Positions 8,071-16,606 of a stretch of DNA of 64,000 nucleotides are shown here, one piece after another (position 1 is the first letter of the stretch; each line of letters opens with the position of its first letter). Under the pieces are notes generated by a model, which worked only from the letters and a program-made list of their open reading frames with translations, did no database searches and was not told the origin of the DNA. The translations under genes were made by a program, and so were the position numbers. The DNA comes from Lysinibacillus fusiformis (GTDB lineage Bacteria; Bacillota; Bacilli; Bacillales_A; Planococcaceae): positions 62,001-126,000 of the forward strand of contig NZ_PYWL01000008.1 of the NCBI RefSeq assembly GCF_003049525.1, read 5' to 3'.

Positions 8071-8125
8071 ATTTCACAAATCGATAAAGATGATTATTTC
8101 GATAAAATGAATCGAAAAAATCGAT
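8071..8125. repeat. Short direct repeats TCGATAAA upstream of the flavin reductase gene
   Basis: TCGATAAAGATGA, TCGATAAAATGA and TCGAAAAAA lie in tandem about 15-20 bases apart, bounded by AATCGAT ... ATCGATT. They may be binding sites for a regulator of the adjacent gene, or chance in AT-rich DNA. Confidence 0.35.
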
Positions 8126-8239
8126 TATAGAGAAGTGACTAGCATGGGAAATACATCATGAAAAATTTCAGAAAAAGGATTTTTTTAATGGGATAAATGG
8201 CTATCCTCTTGAATGATTCTTCATGATTAGACCTCCACA

Positions 8240-9340
8240 TTATACAGAATCAAAAATTTTCTTTACCCATTCAAGATACTCACGCATATAGTATTGCTGC
8301 TTAAAGCCATGATTCTGACCTTCTGCTACAATCACAGTGACATCCGCATCTGCATTTCGTGCGGACTGAATATATTCCTGAGGTCCTTTTACCCCAACTG
8401 CTGAATCCTTTGTTCCATAAGCAATAAATTGAGGGATATGAGCCGTTCTGAAATGCTTGGATAAATCAGTCTTAAGCAAAAGCTCTTCTCGTTCTTCTGG
8501 ATCTCTAACCACTTTATCATCAAAAGATGCAAAGAGCATTGGGATATTATAGCGGTACGTCAATGCAGGGTAAATCATAGCTGCAGATGCTACTTGGTCA
8601 TCAACTGCATCGATAGCATCAAGCTGATAATTTTTTGGAAGCCGTTTTTCTCCCTGAATGAGATTAATAAAACTTCCTGTTTGAAAACCACCTGCACTAA
8701 AGCCTATCAATCCAATTTTATTAGGATGTATACCATAATTATTTGCATGATAACGTAGATAACGGACAGCACGCTGCACATCTAATTGGGGAATGGGCCA
8801 TTCATAGGGATTGGAACGATAGTGTAGAACGAACGCGTTGATACCTGCCTTATTTAATGATTCAGCGATATCTTTTCCTTCAGTAGTGCCGCCATCCATT
8901 TCCTTAAAGCCATAGCCACCACCTGGAATCACAATGACCGCACTATCACTGTTTGACACCGTATATGGAATCAAATATGGCTCATCCTCATAGGTAGACT
9001 TTTCATAGCCTCCCTCTATTTCATGGACATATGTAAACGTATCAATGGCAGCCTCATTATTTTGATAGTCTTCTCCTACAATATTGCCGATAAATTTAAA
9101 TGTAGCCAGCAGTCTATTAGGATTGCCTTTAATATTCATATCGTCTAGCTTGCTTCCAGAATGATTACCTGCAACTTCTTCTCCCCAAATTTCAACCTTA
9201 CGTTCAATATCGGCAACTGGCTTACCTGGTTTATTGCCAAATGGATTAATCTCAAGAAAAGCATAACCAAACCCTATGATCAAAACCAATATAGCTAGCA
9301 ATATTCCCACAAACTTGGCTGTTTTCTTCATTATTTTCAT
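8240..9340 (-). CDS. Membrane-anchored alpha/beta hydrolase (esterase)
   Basis: Alpha/beta-hydrolase of 366 aa with an N-terminal signal-anchor helix at about 6-28, so the enzyme should face the outside. The oxyanion stretch IPGGGYGF is at 138-145 and the nucleophile elbow GFSAGG at 213-218 (Ser215). The catalytic His is in GQNHGFK near the C-terminus, with an Asp in KDSAVG. It resembles the acetyl-esterase/feruloyl-esterase-like group that deacetylates sugars. The ATG at 9340 is nine bases after GGAGG; the GTG at 9346 is too close to it. It is followed upstream by a secreted beta-helix gene on the same strand, which hints at a joint role on polysaccharide. Confidence 0.8.
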   Translation of the reverse strand: MKIMKKTAKFVGILLAILVLIIGFGYAFLEINPFGNKPGKPVADIERKVEIWGEEVAGNHSGSKLDDMNIKGNPNRLLATFKFIGNIVGEDYQNNEAAIDTFTYVHEIEGGYEKSTYEDEPYLIPYTVSNSDSAVIVIPGGGYGFKEMDGGTTEGKDIAESLNKAGINAFVLHYRSNPYEWPIPQLDVQRAVRYLRYHANNYGIHPNKIGLIGFSAGGFQTGSFINLIQGEKRLPKNYQLDAIDAVDDQVASAAMIYPALTYRYNIPMLFASFDDKVVRDPEEREELLLKTDLSKHFRTAHIPQFIAYGTKDSAVGVKGPQEYIQSARNADADVTVIVAEGQNHGFKQQYYMREYLEWVKKIFDSV

Positions 9341-9451
9341 AATCACTAACCTCCGTAAGTAGTGAAAAAAGTTTGACGAGCATCTACGAATTACCCAAAG
9401 ATGATTTTATTGACAACTCAAGCATCTTTTTAGCCTTAGCCTTCGTATTTT

Positions 9452-10849
9452 TTACTTCACTATATGTTCTGCAGGTGAATCTTTTTCAAGTCTAAAATCA
9501 AATTTGTCCATGTTTTTATATTGAGGATCTAGATAACTAGATGTCGCATCACTATTAGAAGCGATTTTAAACTTTTTAAACGAATCATATTCGGTATCCT
9601 TCCATATCCAAATACCATCCTCCCCTTTTTCTTGATGAAACACATTCCTCGCCAATTTATTATTTTTATTACTAGTAAAATAGTTAGCTATAAATATTCG
9701 AGATGATCCAGCTGTTAGTATATTTTTTTCGATTACATTATTTTGAGTATCATACTGTAATAAAAGCTGTCCTCCATTTAATTCCATCGTATCATTACGG
9801 TAAATAATATTGTGTGAGATAATCGAATTTTTCGTCCCTCCTCTTTCTTCATCATACCCACCAATCGATATTCCTGTGAAAAAATTATTATATACTGTAT
9901 TATTTAGTACTTTTATATTATCTGCATACTTATTTGCATGTTCAGATGTTACTTCAATTCCGATATCATTCTTATAAAGAGTATTGTTCTCAATCGTTAT
10001 ATTCTTTCCACCATCGACATATATCCCCCCAGCAGAATAATTCTCGCCATATGCTGGATTACCATAGGAGGAAATTTCATAAACTTGATTATTTTTTACA
10101 ACACCGTTTCGTACATAGTCCAATTTTTTATCATTTGAAATTCCTTCAAACCCAATCAGATCAATTCCGATATTATTGCTTCGACGAACTACATTATTTT
10201 CTATTGTAAATCCATCAATGTTTCCATTCAGGACCATCGATTCACTTGCACCTACTATTAAATCTTCCACTGTATTACCTACAATATTTATATCTCTCAT
10301 TGAACCTGTTCCATAGACAGCAATACCATGGCCATTTCCATCCTCGGCAAAGGTTTTTATTCTTTTCACATGATTATTCGCTACGGTAATATGGCTACTG
10401 GAGCCTGTTACATAGATTCCCATCACTGTTTCATCTTGTTGTTCCGTCGTTAAATCCTGGATAGTGAATCCACTAATGGTAATGTAATTTTTATTCTTTA
10501 TCGTTACAAGAGTTGCATCATCGTCAGTATTTTCCATCGACTCTCCACTAAGAATAACTTCTTCATTTTCATACGCCTTGAAAATAACGGGGTTTAATTT
10601 TGTACCACTATGTATAACAGAAAGCTTTTCCTTATAAATGCCTTTCCGTATCAATACGGTTGTCCCTGCTTCCGCTTCTAATGCTGCCTTTTTTAGTGTT
10701 CGGTATGGGCTTAATTTCGTACCATTATTAGAATCATTTCCATTGCTGTCTACAAATATTGTCCTATCCTGTTTTGTTTCTGTATCATTCGTCGTTAAAA
10801 CGATCATCACAGCAGCTATAATCAAAAAAAATAAAATCCATTTTTTCAT
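9452..10849 (-). CDS. Secreted right-handed beta-helix repeat protein
   Basis: Protein of 465 aa with an N-terminal hydrophobic signal/anchor (about 4-22). A DUF1565-like start follows (IFVDSNGNDSNNGT ... SPYRTLKKA, about 31-55). From there come repeated parallel beta-helix turns rich in Asn ladders (ITIENNTLYKNDIGIEV, IKVLNNTVYNNFFTGI). Such folds are typical of pectate lyase/polysaccharide epimerase-like proteins. No catalytic set can be assigned by eye, so polysaccharide binding or cleavage is inferred. The neighbour downstream is a membrane-anchored esterase; the gap of about 110 bases lacks a convincing terminator, so co-transcription is possible. Confidence 0.75.
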   Translation of the reverse strand: MKKWILFFLIIAAVMIVLTTNDTETKQDRTIFVDSNGNDSNNGTKLSPYRTLKKAALEAEAGTTVLIRKGIYKEKLSVIHSGTKLNPVIFKAYENEEVILSGESMENTDDDATLVTIKNKNYITISGFTIQDLTTEQQDETVMGIYVTGSSSHITVANNHVKRIKTFAEDGNGHGIAVYGTGSMRDINIVGNTVEDLIVGASESMVLNGNIDGFTIENNVVRRSNNIGIDLIGFEGISNDKKLDYVRNGVVKNNQVYEISSYGNPAYGENYSAGGIYVDGGKNITIENNTLYKNDIGIEVTSEHANKYADNIKVLNNTVYNNFFTGISIGGYDEERGGTKNSIISHNIIYRNDTMELNGGQLLLQYDTQNNVIEKNILTAGSSRIFIANYFTSNKNNKLARNVFHQEKGEDGIWIWKDTEYDSFKKFKIASNSDATSSYLDPQYKNMDKFDFRLEKDSPAEHIVK

Positions 10850-10897
10850 ATATTCTCCCTTTTCACGATAATTTCTAAAATCTTTTTTGAAACGACG

Positions 10898-11515
10898 TTA
10901 AATGGTCGATTTTCTAATCACAATCTCTGCCAATACTAAATTAATCATAAAGGCTAACCACGCTCCTAACGAATACGAAAATCCATATGAAAGACCCGCT
11001 ACATATTGAAATATCGTCACAAGTATGTAAATAGTTAGATTGGCAAACGTTAAGAAAAAGCTTCTTAGCATCCAGCTCCGATGACGATGAACTTGTCCTT
11101 TTCTTATAAAGCGATAACCGTTTATCGTCGTAAGCAACCAGAGTGTATTTAAAATGAGAAAACCAATCGTACTCCATATACCCCCATTTGCGTAGAGAGC
11201 TACATAATATCCTGGAAGTATATTAAATACAATCACCATTACGTAGATTCGACCATTCCAGCGGTGTAGATGAGGGTTTTTCATTCTCATCACTCTCGAA
11301 AGACCTAATGGCCCAGTAATTAAAGCAATAATGGCTAAAGCGATATGTAGTTGGATCATGACAATCCATAATTTTTCATTCGGAAGTTCTATTTCCTTGT
11401 TCGAAAGAAATGTCGAAAATGTCGGATCGACCATAAAATTTTTAGATGTTGTATGTAAAATCCACATTACAGCTATCACCGATAAACTAATGACTAAGCC
11501 TTTTCTACTTCTCAT
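10898..11515 (-). CDS. DUF2306 family membrane protein
   Basis: Integral membrane protein of 205 aa with about six helices. The conserved loop LHRWNGRIYVMV and the later HRHRSWMLRSF, with several His and Arg, are hallmarks of the DUF2306 family, which is thought to include heme- or quinone-associated membrane proteins; the role is not established. I moved the start to the ATG at 11515 (preceded by AGAGGAAGCAGG), which removes 22 residues of the longer frame. It sits about 50 bases upstream of the beta-helix gene on the same strand. Confidence 0.72.
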   Translation of the reverse strand: MRSRKGLVISLSVIAVMWILHTTSKNFMVDPTFSTFLSNKEIELPNEKLWIVMIQLHIALAIIALITGPLGLSRVMRMKNPHLHRWNGRIYVMVIVFNILPGYYVALYANGGIWSTIGFLILNTLWLLTTINGYRFIRKGQVHRHRSWMLRSFFLTFANLTIYILVTIFQYVAGLSYGFSYSLGAWLAFMINLVLAEIVIRKSTI

Positions 11516-11673
11516 GTCCTGCTTCCTCTCTGTTTGTAAAGTGCCCTTTAGATACACTAGTGTCCGATCAAAATGGTACATCTGTCTATCTCAAAGTATC
11601 TATAAACAGTCTATCATTAAGGACTCTTCTTCCGATACTAATCATTCACCTTTGTTACTAGACAATTTTAAGC

Positions 11674-11716
11674 AAAAAAACGACCTAATCGCTCTCCGCA
11701 ACTAGGTCGTTTTTTT
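11674..11716 (-). terminator. Terminator of ade
   Basis: AAAAAAACGACCTA ... TAGGTCGTTTTTTT, strong and symmetric, placed directly after the adenine deaminase stop. Confidence 0.88.
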
Positions 11717-13462
11717 CTATGCTTCCACTGCTATATGCTGGAAGGTTGTTACATCAAATAACCCTGTATCTGTTAATTTTAAAACAGGAATTACTGGTAA
11801 TGCTACAAAAGAGAATGTCAGTAGAAAATGAAAATCTAAAGTTGGGTTGAGCTTCTGTAAAGCACCGTGTAAGCCAGCTAGCTGTTCCTTCGCCTGCTGT
11901 GCTGGTACATCTGTCATTAAGCCCCCAATTGTTAAAGGCATCTCCGCGAGAATTTCACCGTCTGCTACAATAACGAAGCCACCTTGGATTTCCTGAATGC
12001 GGGAAAGTGCCAGAACCATATCCTCATCATTTGTGCCTACAACAAGAGCATTATGTGAATCATGGGCTACTGTAGTAGCTACTGCGCCTTTTTGTAACCC
12101 AAATCCCTTCACTATGCCTAAGCCTGTCGTATGCAATTGATGATGGCGTTCGATAACCGCTAATTTCAGTAAATCTTCCTCTACCGATGGGACAAATACG
12201 CCGTCTTTCACAGGTACATCTATGACTAAATGATTGGTAATTAGCTGATTCGGCACAATTTCCATTACATTCGCCTTCGTTCCCTTGGTGAATGATAATT
12301 GTAGTCTATCCTTTGTGATGCTTGGTAAATGAACAGAGTGATGAATATGGGCAGGAACTATTGTCTCCTGACGATTTGTCAGCATGTTGCCATTTTCAGC
12401 AACTTTATGACCATTCTTCCAAACTGCTTTTGCCTGCATCGTCGATAAATCATCTATACACACAAAATCAGCTTTATAGCCTGGTGCCAGTACCCCTCGA
12501 TCAAATAAACGATAGCATTCTGCTGTGTTCACGGTTGCTAGCTGGATTGCCTGCAATGGTGTCATCCCCTCCTCTATTGCCATCGCAACATCGTAATTGA
12601 TGCTACCTTCATCAATCAGCTCATCCACATATTTATCATCCGTACAAAAACCAAAGCGACGTGCAGTGTGTGGCTGAACGGCCGGTAATAAATCACGTAA
12701 ATTTTTCGCTGCTGATCCCTCTCGAATAAGTACATACATCCCCTGCTCTACACGGTCAATGGCTTCTTCGGCTGTCACACATTCATGATCCGTCTGAATA
12801 CCTGCAGCCCGATAGCCTGTAATTTGCTCACTTTGTAAGCCCGCACAATGCCCATCAATAACTAGATTTGCTTCCTTTGATAATACAATTTTTTGAAGCA
12901 TTCCCTCTTCTCCATTTAACACGGCTGGGAAATCCATAACCTCCGCTAAGCCAAGAACTTGTTCATGGTGCAGAAATGGCTCCAAATCTTGGGCTGTTAA
13001 TGTTGCGCCAGCGTTTTCAAACTGTGTCCCTGGTACACTTGAAGGAAGCATTACAAAAATATCCATATCAGCTTTTTGTGCATCATCCAGCATAAATTGG
13101 ATTCCTTCTGCTCCTGCTACGTTTGCGATCTCATGTGGATCTGTAATCACGGTTGTAATACCATGAGGAATTAAGACACGACTGAATTCCCCCGGTGTTA
13201 GCATCGAAGATTCAATATGTATATGGCCATCTATTAATCCAGGAATGACGTAGCTCCCCGCTGCATCCTCTACCACTTTTGCATGAAATCTGTTGTTAGT
13301 ATCCAGTGCCACAATCATGCCATTCTTCACAACAATGTCCGCTTTCTTCCACGTTAATGTAAAGACATCGGCAACTTGTGCATTTTTAAGAATAAAATCT
13401 GCCTCTAATTTACCTTGAGATGATAAAATATTTTGCGTTAATTGTTGTAATTTTGTTGTCAT
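11717..13462 (-). CDS. ade: Adenine deaminase
   Basis: Amidohydrolase-superfamily enzyme of 581 aa that converts adenine to hypoxanthine and ammonia in purine salvage. The metal motif is GLIDGHIHIESSML with His80 and His82, followed by ITTVITDPHEIANVAG. A second half typical of Ade proteins contains TTVAHDSHNALVVGTNDEDM. Length matches the family (about 570-590 aa). It is monocistronic between two terminators. I saw no purine riboswitch or clear PurR box in the short upstream region. Confidence 0.93.
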   Translation of the reverse strand: MTTKLQQLTQNILSSQGKLEADFILKNAQVADVFTLTWKKADIVVKNGMIVALDTNNRFHAKVVEDAAGSYVIPGLIDGHIHIESSMLTPGEFSRVLIPHGITTVITDPHEIANVAGAEGIQFMLDDAQKADMDIFVMLPSSVPGTQFENAGATLTAQDLEPFLHHEQVLGLAEVMDFPAVLNGEEGMLQKIVLSKEANLVIDGHCAGLQSEQITGYRAAGIQTDHECVTAEEAIDRVEQGMYVLIREGSAAKNLRDLLPAVQPHTARRFGFCTDDKYVDELIDEGSINYDVAMAIEEGMTPLQAIQLATVNTAECYRLFDRGVLAPGYKADFVCIDDLSTMQAKAVWKNGHKVAENGNMLTNRQETIVPAHIHHSVHLPSITKDRLQLSFTKGTKANVMEIVPNQLITNHLVIDVPVKDGVFVPSVEEDLLKLAVIERHHQLHTTGLGIVKGFGLQKGAVATTVAHDSHNALVVGTNDEDMVLALSRIQEIQGGFVIVADGEILAEMPLTIGGLMTDVPAQQAKEQLAGLHGALQKLNPTLDFHFLLTFSFVALPVIPVLKLTDTGLFDVTTFQHIAVEA

Positions 13463-13541
13463 AGCCTATACTCCTTTTTCTTTTAAGAACTATCATGCCT
13501 GAAAGTTGTCTATCATTGCAACTATTAATCGTCAAGTCAGT

Positions 13542-13567
13542 AAAAAACGACCATTGTTTAATGGTCG
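13542..13567 (-). terminator. Terminator of the general stress protein gene
   Basis: CGACCATT-gttt-AATGGTCG followed on the minus strand by six T. It overlaps the last codons of the gene at 13558. Confidence 0.78.
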
Positions 13568-13980
13568 CTCGAAAATTCTAGCTCTTTTGGTGGTTGTCCT
13601 TTTTTATTCATCAAACGCATACGAATAGGTTCAATTTTTAAGGTCACCATTTCATCCTGATTGCCAATAAAAATACTCGTGAAAATTTCTGCAATTTTAT
13701 TTTTGATTCCTTCTTCGTGTACTTCCGTGAGCTTGCCCTCTATCTCCACATAGGAATCACCAAAGCCTCCATTTTCATAGCCATATAAAATATGGGTATA
13801 TGGATTTTGACGGAGCTCCTCCATTTTCTCAGAATGCTTATTTGTCACAGTATATAACACAAAATCCTCATGCTGGAACGTCATATAGCGCGAATAAGGT
13901 TTCCCGTTTTCTACAGTAGCCATTGTTCCAATTTTTTCACGGTTCAATACTTCTAAAATTTCTTCGCGTACAGAAGTCAT
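13558..13980 (-). CDS. Pyridoxamine 5'-phosphate oxidase-like general stress protein
   Basis: Split-barrel flavin-binding-fold protein of 140 aa (MATVENGKPYSRYMTF ... NPYTHILYGYE ... DSYVEIEGKL). It closely resembles the general stress protein 26 group, such as B. subtilis YdaG, in length and layout. The flavin or cofactor role is not shown. A sigma-B-like promoter (GTTTAG-N13-GGGCAA) lies just upstream, which agrees with a general stress gene. Monocistronic, with a terminator over its stop codon. Confidence 0.82.
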   Translation of the reverse strand: MTSVREEILEVLNREKIGTMATVENGKPYSRYMTFQHEDFVLYTVTNKHSEKMEELRQNPYTHILYGYENGGFGDSYVEIEGKLTEVHEEGIKNKIAEIFTSIFIGNQDEMVTLKIEPIRMRLMNKKGQPPKELEFSSDH

Positions 13981-14011
13981 TTCATCCCATCCTTTCTTCT
14001 ATACCTATATT

Positions 14012-14036
14012 TTGCCCTCTCCACCTAAAGCTAAAC
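14012..14036 (-). promoter_or_regulatory. Sigma-B promoter of the general stress protein gene
   Basis: GTTTAG (14036-14031), 13-base spacer, GGGCAA (14017-14012), against the consensus GTTTAA-N12-14-GGGTAT. It lies about 30 bases before the start codon. Confidence 0.62.
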
Positions 14037-14069
14037 TGTTTTTTTTGAAAAATGTGAAATGACAAACTT

Positions 14070-14098
14070 CGGACAAATTGAAAATCTCTTGTTATAAT
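14070..14098 (+). promoter_or_regulatory. Possible promoter of the YczE-like gene
   Basis: A perfect -10 TATAAT (14093-14098) with a weak -35 CGGACA 17 bases upstream. It faces the gene starting at 14144. Confidence 0.45.
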
Positions 14099-14143
14099 AA
14101 TTGGATGGACAACAGGAATTTACGGATGAATGAGGGTTAAAAA

Positions 14144-14770
14144 ATGAAACAAGCTTTTTTTACGCGCTGTTTATTTTTCATAACAGGCATTATCGTGCTA
14201 TCTTTTGGCATCACATTAACCATTAAAGGGCAGCTTTTTGGCGTAGGCTCTTGGGATGTTTTACATATTGGCTTAACCAAAACACTCGGGCTAACAATCG
14301 GTTCATGGTCCATCATTTTAGGACTGGCTATTTTAGCGTTTGATATGATAATAACAAAAAAATTCCCATTGCCAGGAACTTTTATCGATATGTTTTTAGC
14401 TGGCATCTTCATTGATATTTTTAATTATTGGCTACCTGATATCGATGGCTTTTGGATGCAACTTGTTTCTTACCTAACAGGGTTAGTATTACTAGGCTGG
14501 GGCTGCGGTATGTATATGGTGGCTAATTTAGGAATTGGTCCTCGTGATACCTTAATGCTAATGATGGTTCATAAACTTGGCTGGAGCGTCACACGTTCCC
14601 GTACAACCATGGAAGTTACGGTCGCTGTACTCGGCTTCTTACTTGGCGGTCCTATCGGCATTGGTACGGTGATTATGGCCTTTGGACTTGGACCAATTGT
14701 ACAATTTGCCTTAACTTATAACGAAAAATTATTTATGAGATGGACGGGCGTGAAAAGCGCCGTCATTTAA
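14144..14770 (+). CDS. YczE/YitT-family integral membrane protein
   Basis: Membrane protein of 208 aa with about five helices. It contains the family motifs FGITLTIKGQLFGVGSWDVLHIGL (here with GxGxWD) and NLGIGPRDTLMLMM. These match the YczE/YyaS/YitT group found across Bacillales. B. subtilis YczE affects surfactin production, but the molecular role is not known. It is divergent from the sigma-B-type stress gene and ends with its own terminator, so it is monocistronic. Confidence 0.75.
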   Translation: MKQAFFTRCLFFITGIIVLSFGITLTIKGQLFGVGSWDVLHIGLTKTLGLTIGSWSIILGLAILAFDMIITKKFPLPGTFIDMFLAGIFIDIFNYWLPDIDGFWMQLVSYLTGLVLLGWGCGMYMVANLGIGPRDTLMLMMVHKLGWSVTRSRTTMEVTVAVLGFLLGGPIGIGTVIMAFGLGPIVQFALTYNEKLFMRWTGVKSAVI

Positions 14771-14778
14771 GCTTTATG

Positions 14779-14807
14779 ACAATGCAAAGAATGCATTGTC
14801 TTTTTTT
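14779..14807 (+). terminator. Terminator of the YczE-like gene
   Basis: ACAATGCA ... TGCATTGT hairpin followed by C and seven T. Confidence 0.82.
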
Positions 14808-14815
14808 AGGGAAAT

Positions 14816-14850
14816 AACAAGGAGCCATGTTGGGAAATGGCTCCTTGTTT
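14816..14850 (-). terminator. Terminator of ctc
   Basis: AACAAGGAGCCAT ... ATGGCTCCTTGTT, a 13-base perfect stem right after the ctc stop on the minus strand. The T-run after it is short (TTATTT). Confidence 0.75.
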
Positions 14851-14854
14851 CACG

Positions 14855-15490
14855 CTATGCTTCTGGCTCAGACGTATTTTGCCCTGTCGCTTCAATCACT
14901 TCAGGCGTGTCGTCCACAGTGTCGTCTTCTTGAACATTTTCAGCAGATGGCGGTGTAATCGTCACCAGTGTATAGTCATCTTCTTGTAAAATTTCAAATG
15001 AAAATTGTTGACGTATATCTCCTACGTATAGGGACGTCCCAATTGCTACATTCGTGACATCGATTTCGATTGTTTCGGGAATTTCTGTTGGCTTCACTTT
15101 AATACGAACCTCACGATTAGGCTGTAAGAGGAAGCCTCCATCTGCTACTCCGATGGCATCACCGATTACGGTTACTGGAATTTCTACTTCCAGCTCTTCT
15201 GACATATTGATCGATTTAAAATCAACATGTTTAATATTCCCCTTTAAAGCACAGCGCTGAACTTCTGATAAAACAGCATTAATACGCTTTCCATCAACAT
15301 CTAATTGAAAAACACTTTTTGTACCATGCGCTGCAAGTAATTTCGCAAATACTCTTGCGTCTAATGTAATGGCTGTTGATTCCATTTGAAAGCCATAGAC
15401 AACACCTGGGATGGCACCGTTTTGTCGAAGTTGTGTTAATGAGGATTGACGTCCTTTTTGGCGTTTATTGGCTGTTAAAACCGTATTCAT
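14855..15490 (-). CDS. ctc: Ribosomal protein L25/general stress protein Ctc
   Basis: Two-domain L25/TL5/Ctc family protein of 211 aa that binds 5S rRNA in the large ribosomal subunit. The N-terminal L25 domain is at about 1-95 (LRQNGAIPGVVYG ... VDFKSINMSEELEVEIPV) and a C-terminal beta domain follows to about 180. An acidic tail of about 25 residues (EDDTVDDTPEVIEATG) ends it, as in other Ctc proteins. A sigma-B-like promoter (GTATAA-N13-GGGCAA) lies upstream, fitting the known control of ctc in B. subtilis. Monocistronic. Confidence 0.9.
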   Translation of the reverse strand: MNTVLTANKRQKGRQSSLTQLRQNGAIPGVVYGFQMESTAITLDARVFAKLLAAHGTKSVFQLDVDGKRINAVLSEVQRCALKGNIKHVDFKSINMSEELEVEIPVTVIGDAIGVADGGFLLQPNREVRIKVKPTEIPETIEIDVTNVAIGTSLYVGDIRQQFSFEILQEDDYTLVTITPPSAENVQEDDTVDDTPEVIEATGQNTSEPEA

Positions 15491-15532
15491 CGAATATTTC
15501 CCCTTTCATGGAAACTAGTCTCATAAATGGTT

Positions 15533-15557
15533 TTGCCCTTTCCTCGGTTTTTTATAC
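15533..15557 (-). promoter_or_regulatory. Sigma-B promoter of ctc
   Basis: GTATAA (15557-15552), 13-base spacer, GGGCAA (15538-15533). The spacing and the -10 variant are identical to those at the stress gene near 14 kb. Confidence 0.65.
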
Positions 15558-15576
15558 CTGCATGACCTGTACTGAG

Positions 15577-15618
15577 CAAAAAGAAAGCACCTCTCTGTCT
15601 AAAAAACAAAGAAGGTGC
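15577..15618 (-). terminator. Terminator of the HAD phosphatase gene
   Basis: GCACCT/AGGTGC stem with a long loop, followed on the minus strand by TTTCTTTTT. It lies just past the stop of the gene at 15630. Confidence 0.6.
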
Positions 15619-15629
15619 CTGATGATTAC

Positions 15630-16331
15630 TTATAGTGCTACTTTTTGATTCAGTAAGTCATGTAAGTCCTGCAATTTTTTAATTTCATAATGCGGTTCAA
15701 TGCCACTTGTGTTTTCAACATTGCGGATATTAAACCAACAAGTATCGATACCGGACTGTAAACCACCCTTTATATCGGATGTCAAAGAATCGCCAATAAT
15801 TAACGCTTTTTCTTTATCAAAATTATCAATTCGTTCAAACACATAATCGAAAAAGTCGGGCATAGGCTTTTGATAGCCTGTTTGCTCCGAAATAAAAATG
15901 CCTTTAAAATATTGCGCTAAATTCGCATCCACAAGACGTTTATTTTGTGTAACGGTTACCCCATTCGATACGACATATAAATGATAATGATTGGCTAGCT
16001 GAGCGATTACCTCATAAGCACCCTCAACATAATGGTGGGCCTCACGTAAATATTTTTGGAAAAGTGATTCAAAATAGGTCCCATCAACTTCTATGCCAAA
16101 TTCCTTTAAAGCAATCGAAAAACGGGTATTATGTAATGTATTTTTCGTTACTTCTCCACGCTCAAAAGCTCGCCACATCGACTCATTAATTTCTTTGTAA
16201 CGTGCAATCATCTCGGAAGTAACTACTATGTTTTCTTCTTTAAACATGCGGTCAAGTGCAGCATTTTCAGCCAAATCAAAATCTAGTAACGTATCATCCA
16301 CGTCAAATAATAATATTTCATATTTCGTCAT
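15630..16331 (-). CDS. HAD family hydrolase, YjjG-type pyrimidine nucleotidase
   Basis: Haloacid dehalogenase-type phosphatase of 233 aa. Motif I is LLFDVDDTLLDFD with Asp10 as nucleophile and Asp12 as acid/base. Motif II is VVSNGVT, motif III lies in GYQKPMPDFFDYVF, and motif IV is IIGDSLTSDIKGG. A helical C1 cap lies between motifs I and II. The whole pattern and length fit the YjjG noncanonical nucleotidase group (B. subtilis YfnB-like), which removes phosphate from modified pyrimidine nucleotides; the exact substrate is inferred from the family. Monocistronic. Confidence 0.82.
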   Translation of the reverse strand: MTKYEILLFDVDDTLLDFDLAENAALDRMFKEENIVVTSEMIARYKEINESMWRAFERGEVTKNTLHNTRFSIALKEFGIEVDGTYFESLFQKYLREAHHYVEGAYEVIAQLANHYHLYVVSNGVTVTQNKRLVDANLAQYFKGIFISEQTGYQKPMPDFFDYVFERIDNFDKEKALIIGDSLTSDIKGGLQSGIDTCWFNIRNVENTSGIEPHYEIKKLQDLHDLLNQKVAL

Positions 16332-16606
16332 GTCCGTACCTACTTTCTATGATGCATTGTGCTATTTTCTCTATCCATGATAACGTTTTTTTAGAAAAAT
16401 AACAGTAAAACCACCTTTTTCAGAATAGTAGGACTTGTAGGCGCTTTATCTTCATCCATTTCAGTGTTATTGGATTTGCAAGTATTTTCCTTTATTGGGT
16501 AAAAAAATGTTCATCTAATCCTAAAATAGCCCTTTCAGTAATTTCATATTTGAAATTATCGATGAATATGAGACAATAGAATGCTAGAAAGGAAGATGTA
16601 CGAAAG

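Noticed and set aside
10941-11177. 78-aa frame in the second frame of the DUF2306 gene
   Set aside because: Same-strand out-of-frame shadow without start signals.
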